Assembly (NCBI RefSeq): GCF_010015585.1
Contig: NW_022985079.1
Location: 186,001 to 250,000, forward strand
Direction of reading: 5' to 3'
DNA: 64,000 bases
DNA from: Eremomyces bilateralis CBS 781.70
Lineage: Eukaryota > Ascomycota > Dothideomycetes > Eremomycetales > Eremomycetaceae
Part shown: piece by piece, positions 11,695 to 22,423 of the stretch
How the letters are laid out: each line of letters starts with the position of its first letter
Position numbering within the stretch: the stretch's first letter is position 1
Notes under the pieces: generated by a model
Told to the model about the DNA's origin: nothing
What the model saw: the letters and a program-made list of their open reading frames with translations, nothing else
Database searches by the model: none
Position numbers and translations under genes: made by a program

Positions 11695-12700
11695 AGGTGG
11701 TGTTTCAAGACCCAGTGATGGGTTTGTTGGGCGTAAACCACTGTCTTGGACGCTTAGGTCCGGGAGAGGAAAGATGAAATGAGACCTGCTCAGAACATAA
11801 TCGTCATTAGAAAACCATTTCTTTCATCTCAACGAGTGGAAGAAAATCGATAGCAGAGCAAAGAGAAGAAGATAACAGGCAATGTCACACTGCCAACAGG
11901 AAAATCGGGCAGAGTTGAGGAGGAGGAACATGGAATGGGAGGGAAACGGGAGATGTGTTGCAGGTCAAAAGAGTGGGTTAAGTCACGTACCCCTTTACCC
12001 TCACGTTGGGAACGATCAGCAATTATGGAACAGAACGGGATGCTGTCAAACACCACACACACGCCGGGAGGGAAAAGCGAAAGCTGATGGTCGTGAATTA
12101 TTACAATGATGGTGAAACGAAGGACAAATACTGCAATGGAACAGTAGTGAGTATCGTCGAAGGGGAATTAACGCAGCCAATGTGGTGGAGCGAAGGCAAG
12201 GCGTGGGTAGGTGGTGAGAGGCTGAGAGCGGGTCGATAGGGTTTCCAGGGTCTGTCCAGCCGGAGGGCGGACGTTGACGAGGCGTGTCAACAAAGCATTG
12301 AGGTCCACGAAATGGAATCGGAGGCAGTGGAATTGCCTCGTCACGATTGAACAAGAGAGATCTTGCTCGCAGAAGTGAAGAGAGAGAACCAGAAGTCCAG
12401 AATGGATGTTGATCAGGAGAAGGGGAGCTGAGATGATGAGACGGGTTGTCGACGTCCGAGCAGGTCGCTACTTGGAGGGGGCGCTGCCACACACAGGGAT
12501 GGCAGGCTAGGGACAAAGGGAAGGAAGCTGACCCCGATGGAGAAGAGGAAGAAGAGGGAGAAGAGGAAGAAGGGGACGGGAGAGAAAGAAAACGAAGAAG
12601 AAAAAAGATACTGTATGGAGAGTGTAGTGTAGTGTAGTGTAGTGTAGTATAATGTGTATGAGGACTGAAGGGAGAAGCGAATGGAAGATTCGACAATGAG
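11695..12700 (-). promoter_or_regulatory. Leader/promoter region of the Bni4-type gene
   Basis: About 1 kb upstream of the start is strongly pyrimidine-rich on the minus strand (TCTTCTTC, CCCTCTCC tracts), typical of long fungal 5' leaders. An open frame of 216 codons here (12046-12696 minus) is made of Ser/Pro/His/Leu simple sequence and is more likely leader than protein. Confidence 0.45.
12621..12650. repeat. AGTGT pentanucleotide microsatellite
   Basis: Five to six direct copies of agtgt, ending in agtat. Simple repeat inside the leader region. Confidence 0.85.
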
Positions 12701-15700
12701 GATTGAGGAGGTGGAGGAGAGGGAAGGAGCGATGGATGAAGGCGCTGGGCTGGGTACGGGAGCTGCGGATAGTGCAGGGGGGGGATACTTGATAAGAGCT
12801 AGGAAATCAGGCAGTCAGGCACACATATAGTTCAGTTTGACACGGCACAGTGCAGGTGTCTGTTAATCATCGATTGAATTGTCTCAATTCTCAAGGTGTT
12901 CACAGTTCAAGGTCTGATGCTGTGCAGGTTGAAGGGAAACACATATTAGGCGACTGTTCAACTGGTTAACAGACAGCAGTATTTTCAACTCTCGCTGTCC
13001 ACTGAAAACGCTCGAAGAAGACTCAACCCGCCCCGAGATTCGACCAGGATTAAGCCTGCTGCAGCCCTTCTCCTGCAGACGGGGACAGCAGCCAAGTCGA
13101 CTGCCTGCACTGCATGCGGCAAAAAGGTGGCCAGGGGTAGTAGGGGCTTCGGTCATCGGTGTGCCTCCATCCCACACTACAGCACACCACCCTTGATATT
13201 GCATCAATAGTTGCAATCACTCCAGAGTGGTGTATTCATGGTGTTATATCCCTTCCAAGTTCCAACTATTGAACCAGAAGGGAACTCGGAGAGTCACGAT
13301 TCACCATTAACGAAGATGTTGGTATTTCATCCTGTCCTGTCCTGTCTCTTGTCCTGGTTCTCTGCCTGTCCGACCCGATGTCCTAACCCTTGTATTCCCC
13401 CATTAAGTGTTCTTGAACTATTGATTCCAAAAGTCGAAAACAAAGACCATCTGCAGATGATGTACTTCCGTAACAAAGGTTCAATCAGTCAATTAGACAG
13501 ATTTGCGAGCCATCAATATGATAACTAGCCCCACATCGCAACGGAGATCGCACCGTTCCAGCCACTAGATATCTTTTTCCGGCGCGCAAACTGCGGGACG
13601 ACGCATAGAGGCTAACTTGGTATCGTGACTTTTGATCTCCGGGATCTCTGGTCAACTCCATCGCCCGCACCGTGGTATGGTGTGGTCCATTTCCAGGATC
13701 ACCGCACATGAGGCCCATGGAATTCTGGGATTACATGCCTTGCCTGATGCCGATATGTTCAGGGCCATTTTTGTTTTCTTGCCGAGTGGGTTCCTCTTAC
13801 AATTTACGTGCCAGCAGTGAGCCGCCCAGCATGTCCGCCGTCGCCCACGAAACTGCATTCTACTTGGAAAAAATCTAAAGCGGGCGACCCGATGATGACA
13901 ACAGGACAACACCCAACCAATCCCAGATAGAATTTTGTTCATGTTTCAGGCGTCCGAATCGGTGCATCTCACGAGAGTCACGACCATCCGCTTGGGCAGA
14001 TCGATCCATAACTGCCCGCCTTTTAATGGACCTTTTTTTCTGATATCAGAACTCCGAAGGCCAACGAGCGGCCGAAGAATCGTAAGAATAATTCGAACGA
14101 GTTCGACGCTGGAGTGCTAGACCCCTCCCATGAGGATGCCCCTCCAAAATGCGGCTACACCGCAGCGGGAATCGGCCAGAACAAAAGACGCTCATCATTG
14201 GGCGATGCTAGTGTACTACCCACGCCCAAACTCTGGAACACTAGCTGTCCGGCTTGCATGAGTTGCATCGCAGTAGTGAAGGAATACGGATTCCCTAGCA
14301 AGATATCCCGTCCACAGTCCGCCAGTCCCCTTCCTTACCGCTTGCAGCGAACTGACGACGACCGGCGTCCGCGGCGTGGAGACTGTTCTCGGAGAAAAGC
14401 TTCGATATAGAATCCAGCCCAACTTCCTCGGATGTCAGATCATTATCGTTTGATATCAGTGGAGGCCGACGACGGGGCAGGACGATATCGTACGAGCTAC
14501 AAAGCACTGGACACATCCTCAAGTCTAAGCGCCATTTATTTAAAATAAAAAAAGTCGCCTTCTCGAACACGGAAGAATATCTAGCCTCGTAAGCTAACAG
14601 TTGGGATTTTCGACAGGCCATGCGATCTTCGGTAATCCTCCCGAAGCTTACAAGAATTACCATTCAGAACACAGGCAGTATCGAGACTCGAGGAACTCTA
14701 TCATGAACTGCAGAATCACGCAATTGCGAACGCTCGTCCTTTGCTTTATAGTTTATGCACACCACAATTGACAATACCAGCATCATTCACCGCTTACCGC
14801 CCTCTCTCCTCATCCCCTGCCATCCCTCATCACTAACTCCAAAAAAGCCGCACCGATATACGAACAAAGCTTGGCCCTCTACTTTGCAGATTTGCGGCGA
14901 ACCGCACGGTTTACCCCGCAGTCTCCTGACTTGTCAGTTGTCACTGCAACATTTGGAATGGTCGGGTCCCGTAGTTCGATTAATCGAAACACCTGGTCAC
15001 GACCAGACCACCAACTGGCCTGGGAGCAACCCTCCCTCTTGGCCTCTTTATTCATCAATGAACCCAATCCTGGTTCTCCGGGAACGATCTTAATCTGTCG
15101 GTTTAAATTTGGGAAATTCCCTGCGCGGCTGCTTGGGTTTATAGTTCCCACAATTATACTCCGTATCAGATCTGTCGTACAACTTACAAGTAAAAAGAAG
15201 CGAGACGTGGAGAAGATGAGGCGAACTGAGGATTTGAACTTTGTAAGCACCTTGATATCATCATGCTGACACTGGACAGCCATCTCGTGCTCTGATGGCG
15301 TTCAGGACGATAGGAAATAAGGAATCGATGATTAGAAGACGACCTTAATTCCGATTCAGGAGTGTCTAACCTTCCTGTCGGTAGCGAGGGCTTCAACTTG
15401 AAACGCTGGGTTGTTAAATCAACCAGCGAACATGTCGATTCCTCTCCTCATGACTATACTACTGCTTGTTCGGTGTCGAGTGTCGACTTTGTGCTCGGCT
15501 TACTCACGTGCATAACCATACACTTTGTCCTTCGTTGCCGTTCGATGGCACAAAAAGCTGGGTTGTAGATCTCGACATGCCACCAGCTCACGTCGCTCAT
15601 GCACCGTTCGATCCCAGTCAATTTAATCCGATTCTTTAATCTTCCGCTTGGCAAAATCCTGTGGGGGGAAGACGAGATCGAACTCGACCCCACAGATTCA

Positions 15701-17488
15701 TCGCGATGTCATCCGTTCTCAATCCTCTCTACTCCGACCGATTTCTGTACTCAATACCATCGTAGGACATGCTACACGAAGTGCTCCCAACCATTCAGCG
15801 CGTTCCCTCTCGTTCTCGAAACATGTCTTGCATCGGGCTTCTGGGTACTGCGTTGGCGCCTTTCCAGACCGCCCAGGATCGCGAGGATGTCCAATGAACT
15901 CCGATGCTGTGGTTCGTCCTCGGGCATATGCATCATGCTGTGTACCTGACGTACATCCAGATTCCAGACGAATAATGCACTGGCGAAATGCGCATTTCCA
16001 CAGCAGATCTTCATTCGTCCGGCTCGGTAGGCTGCCAAAAAATCTCCTTTTGTGCCCTAAGTAATGAGTTTTATATGCCATCAAATCTCCCCTCATTGGC
16101 CGTTTTAGGGCTCTTCATTTCGCCGGGCGTATCTTCAAGGCCTCAATGGTAATCGTCCGATGCTCTGAGGAAATCCAATCTTTGTCCCTGGCTGATCCAG
16201 GCTTTGTCTCGTCCCTGTCCATGCTGCTTTATTCATTTTACGGGGTTCATCCTAGATGGATATTGTGATGATCATCCTTCGACACATTCAATGTCGAAAT
16301 GTCGAATAGACCACTGCATCACAGATCTATATCACAGAGCCACTATTATAACCACCCCGATCTTAGTCGGTTACTAGTGTACGCCCCGGAGATCTCTGCT
16401 CTCCATTCACAGCTTCGACCTTTGTTGATGTGGACTGACCTTTCTGCTTGGGCACTTCTGCTTGGCGGTCTTTGATTTACGTTTGGAATGAGTTAAGAGC
16501 CGCAATATGATTGAACCGCTCGACAAGAGGGCGGCGTATGCTCGATGGTTGCTCGATGCTCTTCTCCACAGCCTCACTATGCATCGGAAGCTAAGTGACG
16601 ATCTTCCACAATACCTTCACTACATGTTACATCTTCAAAAAAGTTGCCCCGAACGTGCCGATCCGCTTACCAAAGAGATGGCGACACGACAGACGCCGAC
16701 GCTCAGCCGCCCAGACATTCGCATTTACAAAGCTGATATCGTGAAAAATCGGAAACCGCCGAGCCCTGCACAGGCTTCCTCAACAGCATCGCGGTCTCAT
16801 GCAACGGAGCTGTACACGGACACTTGCAGCGCCGGCTTCGTCATGTGGACGTGGCTACCCGGTGGCTGGCCTCCAACGAGTACAGCACGGTATGCTCTGA
16901 CGCGCTGGTTGGCCTTGCCTACATCCGAGTACAAGCGACTTCCATTCGTGATCCGCAACTTTTGCACTGAGTTGACGTAAGCTTGCTCTTCCGCTGGTCT
17001 GGATTCTGAAAATGTCCAGTCGTGCTGCCGCAAGATGCGTTGCATCGCGTGTCGCCTACGCGTCCCGGGACGCAGCCACACACAAGAGCATTATCGTGCT
17101 TTCTCATCGCTGTTCACGCGACGTTTCTAAGGTGAGGTGGTGGATGGACGCGTAGACGTTGCGGTTCCGGCTCCCCATCCCTCCCTACCTTGCCAATGGT
17201 TCTTCGTGCAGGACAACCCAGCTGTTGTGCAACGTTGCGATCTCAGCGGCGGCATCGATCCTGATTCTTAATATCGTTGATATCAGATAGACTGACGGGA
17301 TTCCATTTCTAGAGAGCTTTTCCTGGGATCTTTGCTAATTGGTTCATGATTGATGCATTTGTGTTTCATCTGTCCTTTTTTGGTAGATGATTGTCAAGGA
17401 TGAGTAAAGTCAAGATCCAGCGCCACCGGTAGTTAATTTCAGTAAAAGAGACGTCCGCAGGTCGACCGCCAGAATGGCCGGCTTGCCT
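12701..17488. other. Nearly 5 kb without a recognisable gene
   Basis: Scattered ORFs of 60-157 codons occur on both strands, including 14871-15269 plus, 15719-16096 minus and 16507-16980 plus. None shows a domain, a convincing splice pattern or a hydrophobic/charged pattern I can defend. It may contain heavily decayed insertions. Confidence 0.45.
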
Positions 17489-17598
17489 CTGGCGGTTGCA
17501 AAATGTGAGAGAACGCTTGCCTTTTTTTCGAGAGAGAGTGTCCCGCCAGAAAACGCGATATCACCCAATTTATGACCAAAACGTGCTAAATTCGGACC
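17489..17598 (+). repeat. Left terminal inverted repeat
   Basis: Shares ctggcggttgcaaaatgtga, then gtcccgc, then agaaaacgcgatatcaccca and tatgaccaaaacg with the reverse complement of the right end. It is shorter than the right copy because of small gaps. Confidence 0.88.
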
Positions 17599-17669
17599 TT
17601 CAAGTTGTGAAATTAAAAGGAAACTATTAGATTGAGTTTTATATCAAGATTTTCATTTTTTATTAGGAA

Positions 17670-18485
17670 ATGGCGCCTCAACTACGTGGAATTGGTACGC
17701 GCAGTACGCGAACGCGCGTCCGATTTGAAGACGAGATTGAAAGCACTGCTGAACTTGTGAGAGAACAAACAGCTACGAAGAAAAAGAACACAAAGAAGGC
17801 GGCTCCAAAGACGGCGGGCCAAAAAAAGAAAGCCCAGCCAGCTCCAAATAAGATATTGACGAAGGCATCGTCGACTAGTATACCCAAGACTGCTAGCAAG
17901 ACAACACCTATTCAGCTAGATCTGCAAAAGGACCTTGCAGACGATGAGGAAGAGCTAGGAGAGGAAGAGCAGGAAGAAGATACGGTTACTCCGAAACCGA
18001 GCCGTAAACGGAGTCGATTTCAAACCGATCAGATACCGATACGGACACCACCTACGATGACCGGTTCGAAGACATATGATCCTCTAAGAAGATAGAGTAG
18101 TCTACTCCTAGAGACCAGTCCAGAAACTCTTGCCTCCCAGGAACGACGAGCTGTTAACCGTGACCGTAGATTAGGTAAGATTGACGAATATGGAAGGCTC
18201 ATTAAGAAGGACGTACATGGGAACATCATCTATAAGCCATCTCCTAGAACCAGGAATTCTCTAACGTAGCCAACTACACGGCAACGGCTTTATACAGCCA
18301 TAAACACATTTCAAGCCGAGAAGATTCCCGGTTACAAGATTCACATCCAGCTTTGCGTCCATGATAACGGCAGGCGTCACTTCGATGCCACCCTGGATAC
18401 GGTGAGGCGTAACGATTCTGAGATCACAGACGTAGAGAACGAGGTACTAGCGAACCTAGGTAGCCCTCTAAGGGACGAAAACTAA
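17670..18485 (+). pseudogene. Second ORF of the Tc1/mariner element, two in-frame stops
   Basis: An ATG at 17670 opens MAPQLRGIGTRSTRTRVRF. A Lys/Ala/Pro-rich segment (KKKNTKKAAPKT) and an acidic run (DDEEELGEEEQEED) follow. The same frame continues to a TAA at 18483-18485 except for TAG codons at 18093-18095 and about 18267, giving roughly 270 codons. The later part (RRAVNRDRRLGKIDEYGRL; GYKIHIQLCVHDNGRRHFD) looks folded. Function is unknown; a DNA-binding or accessory role is only a guess. The frame conservation around the stops suggests recent inactivation. Confidence 0.65.
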
Positions 18486-19540
18486 AGATACGAGAAGATT
18501 GTTGTTACCGTTCGCGTACCAATTATCCGGATGACCTACCCTCACATTTTCAAACCCACAGAGTTGTACACGAAGCTCATAATACTGCTGATCAGAGACA
18601 TAGATTCTGTGAGCTGCGCTTGCAAAATGCTCGAGCCCAAAACGGTCACATTGACTGCGCGTAATGGCAAAGTCGAGGAACTCGCCGAAGTTGCCATTTA
18701 GATGGCGCGTATAGACGTGATTACGTCTGGTTGAAGCTTTAAGGACTAACCAGACCATCTAGATGGGGCTATAGTCTAGAGAGTACGGCGGCGTAAAACG
18801 TACAAGATGTCCTGCTCCCTCGAGAAGCCTTATAACATCCTCTGAAACATGCGTCGAATAGTTATCAAGTACGATAACGCGTGGACCAGAGTTTCTAGCC
18901 AAAGAAGGAAGTAGGACGTCCCGTAGCCACTCAATCAAATGCTCTCGACTACAGTAGCCTTGGTGTATACCTTAGGCAACTAAGCCTCTGATCGTATACG
19001 CCCGGATAGCAGCCCAAAGTCTTGCCCCGATGCAATGTTCCTGAAACCGCGGGATTCATGCCCAATGGGCGAATAACAACGGTATCTCCAGTCCGTCTTC
19101 TCATTGAAGATCGACTCGTCAAGAAAGACCATATCATCGGCGTCAAACTAACGAAGCTCTACTTAATACGCTTCCCGCATCTCTTGGGGCCGATTCCGCG
19201 AGATCCACCTGATTCTTTTTCGTGACCAATGTCTCCGCTTAACCACGCGGCATACCATAGACTCGCTAACGTGTACGCCCCTTTCTATATCTAACCAGAA
19301 TACAATTTTATCAAGATATAGCCACCCTTCCTGAAGTAGCTTCTCGAAGAGCGCTTCTTCGTCTGCTTGCGACAACGAACAAGGACGGCCCCGTTTCCGG
19401 CGGTATGGGGTACGAAAAGAGCTATATCGAACAAGATGTGCACGATAGCGGTAGTCTGCCGGTAGATAGTAGAAACTCCTCGGCCGGTTGCCGCTGCAAT
19501 GGCTGGTGGTGACCAACCTAGGAGGAAGTATCTTATGCAT
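18468..19540 (-). pseudogene. Tc1/mariner DDE transposase, inactivated
   Basis: The N-terminal part (from 19540) has an AT-hook-like KRGRP, then LSQADEEALFEKLLQEGW and VSESMVCRVVKRRHWSRKRI, the helix-turn-helix region of these enzymes. The DDE core follows: first Asp in MVFLDESIFNEKT (about 19.12 kb) and second Asp in VIVLDNYSTHVSED (about 18.86 kb). The PPYSLDYSPI motif is followed directly by TAG at the codon where the catalytic Glu should be. The C-terminal FGEFLDFAITRSQCDRFG ends at 18468. A further stop or frame change lies between 19160 and 18960. The protein cannot be active. Confidence 0.82.
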
Positions 19541-19666
19541 TATTGAGCGCGTTTCGTGTCTTCTACGCCATGGTAGTCATATTGAAGCACCAAAGGCTAA
19601 CTCAAATCGCGTCAGTAATTTAAACTATATTACTTCTCTAGGAATATATACATTTTAGACAATTGA

Positions 19667-19790
19667 GGCCCGATTTCAGCGCGTTTTGGTCATAAAATGG
19701 GTGATATCGCGTTTTCTGGAGGAGTTGCCAGCGGGACACACACACTCAAGAAACGCCAAGCGTTCTGCTCTCACATTTTGCAACCGCCAG
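19667..19790 (-). repeat. Right terminal inverted repeat
   Basis: Reverse complement begins ctggcggttgcaaaatgtga and runs to gaccaaaacgcgctgaaatc; matches the left repeat with two short insertions. Confidence 0.88.
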
Positions 19791-20353
19791 CTACCCGTGC
19801 ACGCTCATTGGTCGATGTCAGGATGTCTGCTCTGCTCGGTCCGCCTACTTCGACCTCACATATAAAATGGGCATCCCACCATCCCTTCTTCTACCGTTTT
19901 ATTTCATCGCTCCGCCTTCCCCTCTCCTTCACGAACCCCCTTAACTACTGCGGCGACTGAGAGATCACGACCACTCATCATCCTTCGCTCACCTTAGCTC
20001 CACCCTGTTTCTCTGCTTTCGCTGCATTCCCCTGCAGCCCCACACCTCCTTGTCGCCGTTCCAAGTGTTGTATATTTAAGAGCCTTTTTGAATTCGGGAC
20101 GCAATCGCTTCGTGGAGATATTCCGTTTTGGGGGTCATGTAAGGTAGTCCACGGGACTTTGTAGGCTTTATGGTTTCTCGAATTGTTTGAATTTAGTCTT
20201 GTTCGATAGCCAGGATAGCTAAGTTGATTCTAGCTTCATTTGAAGGTGATTGAGGGTACTATTGTTGAGACATTGCGAGAAAACGATGATAATCGCTGTT
20301 ATGGGGATGAGATGAGCGAGTCGGTGGTATGGGCGACTCGCGGGTGGATTACG
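19791..20353. other. No recognisable gene
   Basis: Pyrimidine-rich stretch (19880-20080) then ordinary sequence; contains the 3' flank of the reductase gene. No motif seen. Confidence 0.4.
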
Positions 20354-21509
20354 TTAAGCCAAATCCTTGACATTTTCAGCAACTGTTTCCTCAAGGCTGG
20401 TCCAACCTTCACGTCCAAAAGTTTCCTGTAGCAGTTGCTCTCCTCGTTTAGTCGGGAATGTTAAAATACTGAGTTTCGCACCCTCGATATCATCGGCGAA
20501 CTTCTTGGATGGATATAGCATCCGCAGGGCAGCTAGGATTTGATTCCATGTATAAGGGCCGGCAGACGCAAAGACCCGCTCGTTTTTCACCGACTCGGAG
20601 AGCAGCGCAGCCACGTGGAGACGCCCGACGTCTTTGACGTTCACGTACCACTCTGTAGTCGTATTAGTTCGGTTAACATATGCCGGATATTGTTTCGGAA
20701 TAGAAAGACTTACGCGGAGGTAACTGCTTGACAAAATCAACCCCGTTCTTATAAACCATCGTGATCCAACCGCCCGTGCTCAAACTCCCCTGCGTACTTA
20801 ACACCTCGCCAATGGTCGCGTCAGGCAGGATGGCGTTGGCTCGGAAGTGAGGCTTCTCTTCCTTCACGTACTTCCAAAAGGCCTTCTCACCCTCTGCTTT
20901 GCTGGCGCCGTATACGGCATTCGCGTGCGCAGCAGGGAACGGCGCCGATGTGACACTCCATGCCTCCTTGATTTGGGCATCGTTCCAGGTTGACGTGTCG
21001 ATGATCACAGGCAGATTGGAACCAGAGGCGGCCACGCTGCTAGACGTGTACACGAAGCTCTTGACTGATGGCTCTTCGGCTGCTGACTGGAGTAGAGTCG
21101 TCACACCGGCTACAGTCGGTAAAATTACTTCATTGGGGTCCGGGCTGAAGGACACGTTTGAAGCGTTATGGATGACTCCTTGGACGCCTAGGTGGTAGAA
21201 GTAGAAGTTAGAAATAGTTAAGCTCAAGGTACAAGGGAGTTTCCAATTACCCTTTACCGCCTCGTCAAACGCCCCGATGGCCGACATCTCTGGTACAATA
21301 ATAGCGGAGAATTTGCCAGCGCCATATCGGGCTGAAAAGAATTCTGTAGTCCATGCTGCTTTTTTCTCGTCGCGAACTGTACCCCTGACGTGGTAACCAG
21401 CAAGGAGCAGTTGGTCAACAATGTGGGTTGCCATGTAGCCACTAGCGCCGGTCACAAGGACAAGCGAGCCAGCGGGGAAAGCAGTGTCACTAGGGGAGAG
21501 GTTTAACAT
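20354..21509 (-). CDS. NAD(P)-dependent extended SDR reductase (dihydroflavonol-4-reductase/Gre2-like)
   Basis: Three exons (21509-21251, 21187-20714, 20652-20354; introns 63 and 61 bp) give 343 residues, the usual size of the family. The Rossmann nucleotide-binding motif TGASGYMA lies at residues 20-27, HNASN at 93-97, the Ser of YTSSS at about 135, and the catalytic YGASK gives Tyr179 and Lys183. WYVNVKDVGRLHVAAL follows the second junction, as in fungal aldehyde/ketone reductases of this type. The enzyme should reduce a carbonyl using NADPH or NADH in the cytosol; the substrate cannot be told from sequence. It lies alone between a dead transposon and a dead recombinase and appears intact. 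Confidence 0.9.
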
Positions 21510-21546
21510 GATGAGATAGAAGTGTGGGTGTATATGTGAAGGTGAC

Positions 21547-21689
21547 GAGTGAAGATGCTAAGAGTGATATTGAGTGAAGATGCTAAGAGCGATATTGAGT
21601 GAGATGCTAAGAGCGATATTGAGTGAGATGCTAAGAGAGGTATTGAGTGAGATGCTAAGAGAGGTATTGAGTGAATATGATAAGTGAGG
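21547..21689. repeat. Minisatellite, 24-25 bp unit, five-plus copies
   Basis: Tandem units of the form gagtgagatgctaagagcga (plus tatt) just upstream of the reductase start. The early units carry an extra base (gagtgaagatg), the later ones agaggtatt in place of agcgatatt. Position -40 to -180 relative to the start puts it in the promoter. Confidence 0.9.
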
Positions 21690-22423
21690 ATAATGATTCC
21701 ATTCCTAATTATATATCGCTACTTATATTATCAATTCCATCGCTGCTGCCCAGGTTCATAATGTTTGATCAGTTATCGTATGGTTGCTAAGCAGCAATGG
21801 TTGCTCAGCAGAAGTCTCGTATGGTCGCTAAGCAGCAGTCATGGTATGGTTCCGAAGCAGAATATCTATATGCTTGGAGATCAACCCACGGACAGTCTAG
21901 CATCAACTCCACAGTGACATCCTTAATTAGTGAAGATGTCTTTTTTATCTTAGCTGGGGCTCACCCGTCAATGGTACCCCCTGGCCAGCCTTCCACTATA
22001 CCCAATGAAGCCTAGCCTCATCTTTAGCATTTGCTACTAAATATTGACTACTACGTAGTAATCATGCCATAAAGACAGGAGGCACAACTGCTGTCTGAGT
22101 GACAGGTGCCTTGTTGCGTTATGGACTTAAGTTAGGAAAGGGGGTTCACGTGGTCCTAGGGAATACCACGCCTGTGTATCTTATACCTCTCCTTCCGCCG
22201 TTCCTGTTTTTATTTTCCTTTTTCTTTACCTTTCGTTTCGTCAGAAACTAGCTAGTAAACCTTTGAGACCCATCCAAGGTCCCTCCTTATTAGCACAGTG
22301 ATAAAAGATGAGCTTTGGAATGTTACGAGCTGCAATGGTACGGGGATCTCTCCCGAAACGTTCCAAAGCTCACCTCTCCCGTAACGGTCCAAAAGCTCTT
22401 TCTCGCAATGCTTTCGTTCTTCC
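21690..22423. other. No gene; short ggttgctaagcagca repeats
   Basis: Near 21780-21850 the word tatggt(t/c)gctaagcagca recurs three times in direct order. Near 22310-22400 the words gagctttggaatgttacgag and cgttccaaagctcacc form an inverted pair with a loop of about 40 bases. No coding sequence was recognised. Confidence 0.4.

Larger units (their letters stand above)
17489..19790. mobile_element. Decayed Tc1/mariner-superfamily DNA transposon with two convergent ORFs
   Basis: Bounded by inverted repeats of about 110-124 bp beginning ctggcggttgcaaaatgtga at both ends. It holds a DDE transposase on the minus strand and a second, Lys-rich ORF on the plus strand; the two meet tail to tail near 18.47 kb. 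No TA target duplication is visible directly at the ends as drawn. Weak further similarity outside the left end (gacgtccgcaggtcgacc) and right end may mean the true ends lie 20-40 bp farther out. Both ORFs carry in-frame stops, so it is a fossil. Confidence 0.85.

Noticed and set aside
12046-12696. 216-codon minus-strand frame
   Set aside because: Made of Ser/Pro/Leu/His simple sequence from CT tracts and including a pentanucleotide microsatellite; fits a leader, not a protein.
16507-16980. 157-codon plus-strand frame
   Set aside because: No motif, no splice structure and competing frames on the other strand; not strong enough to call a gene.
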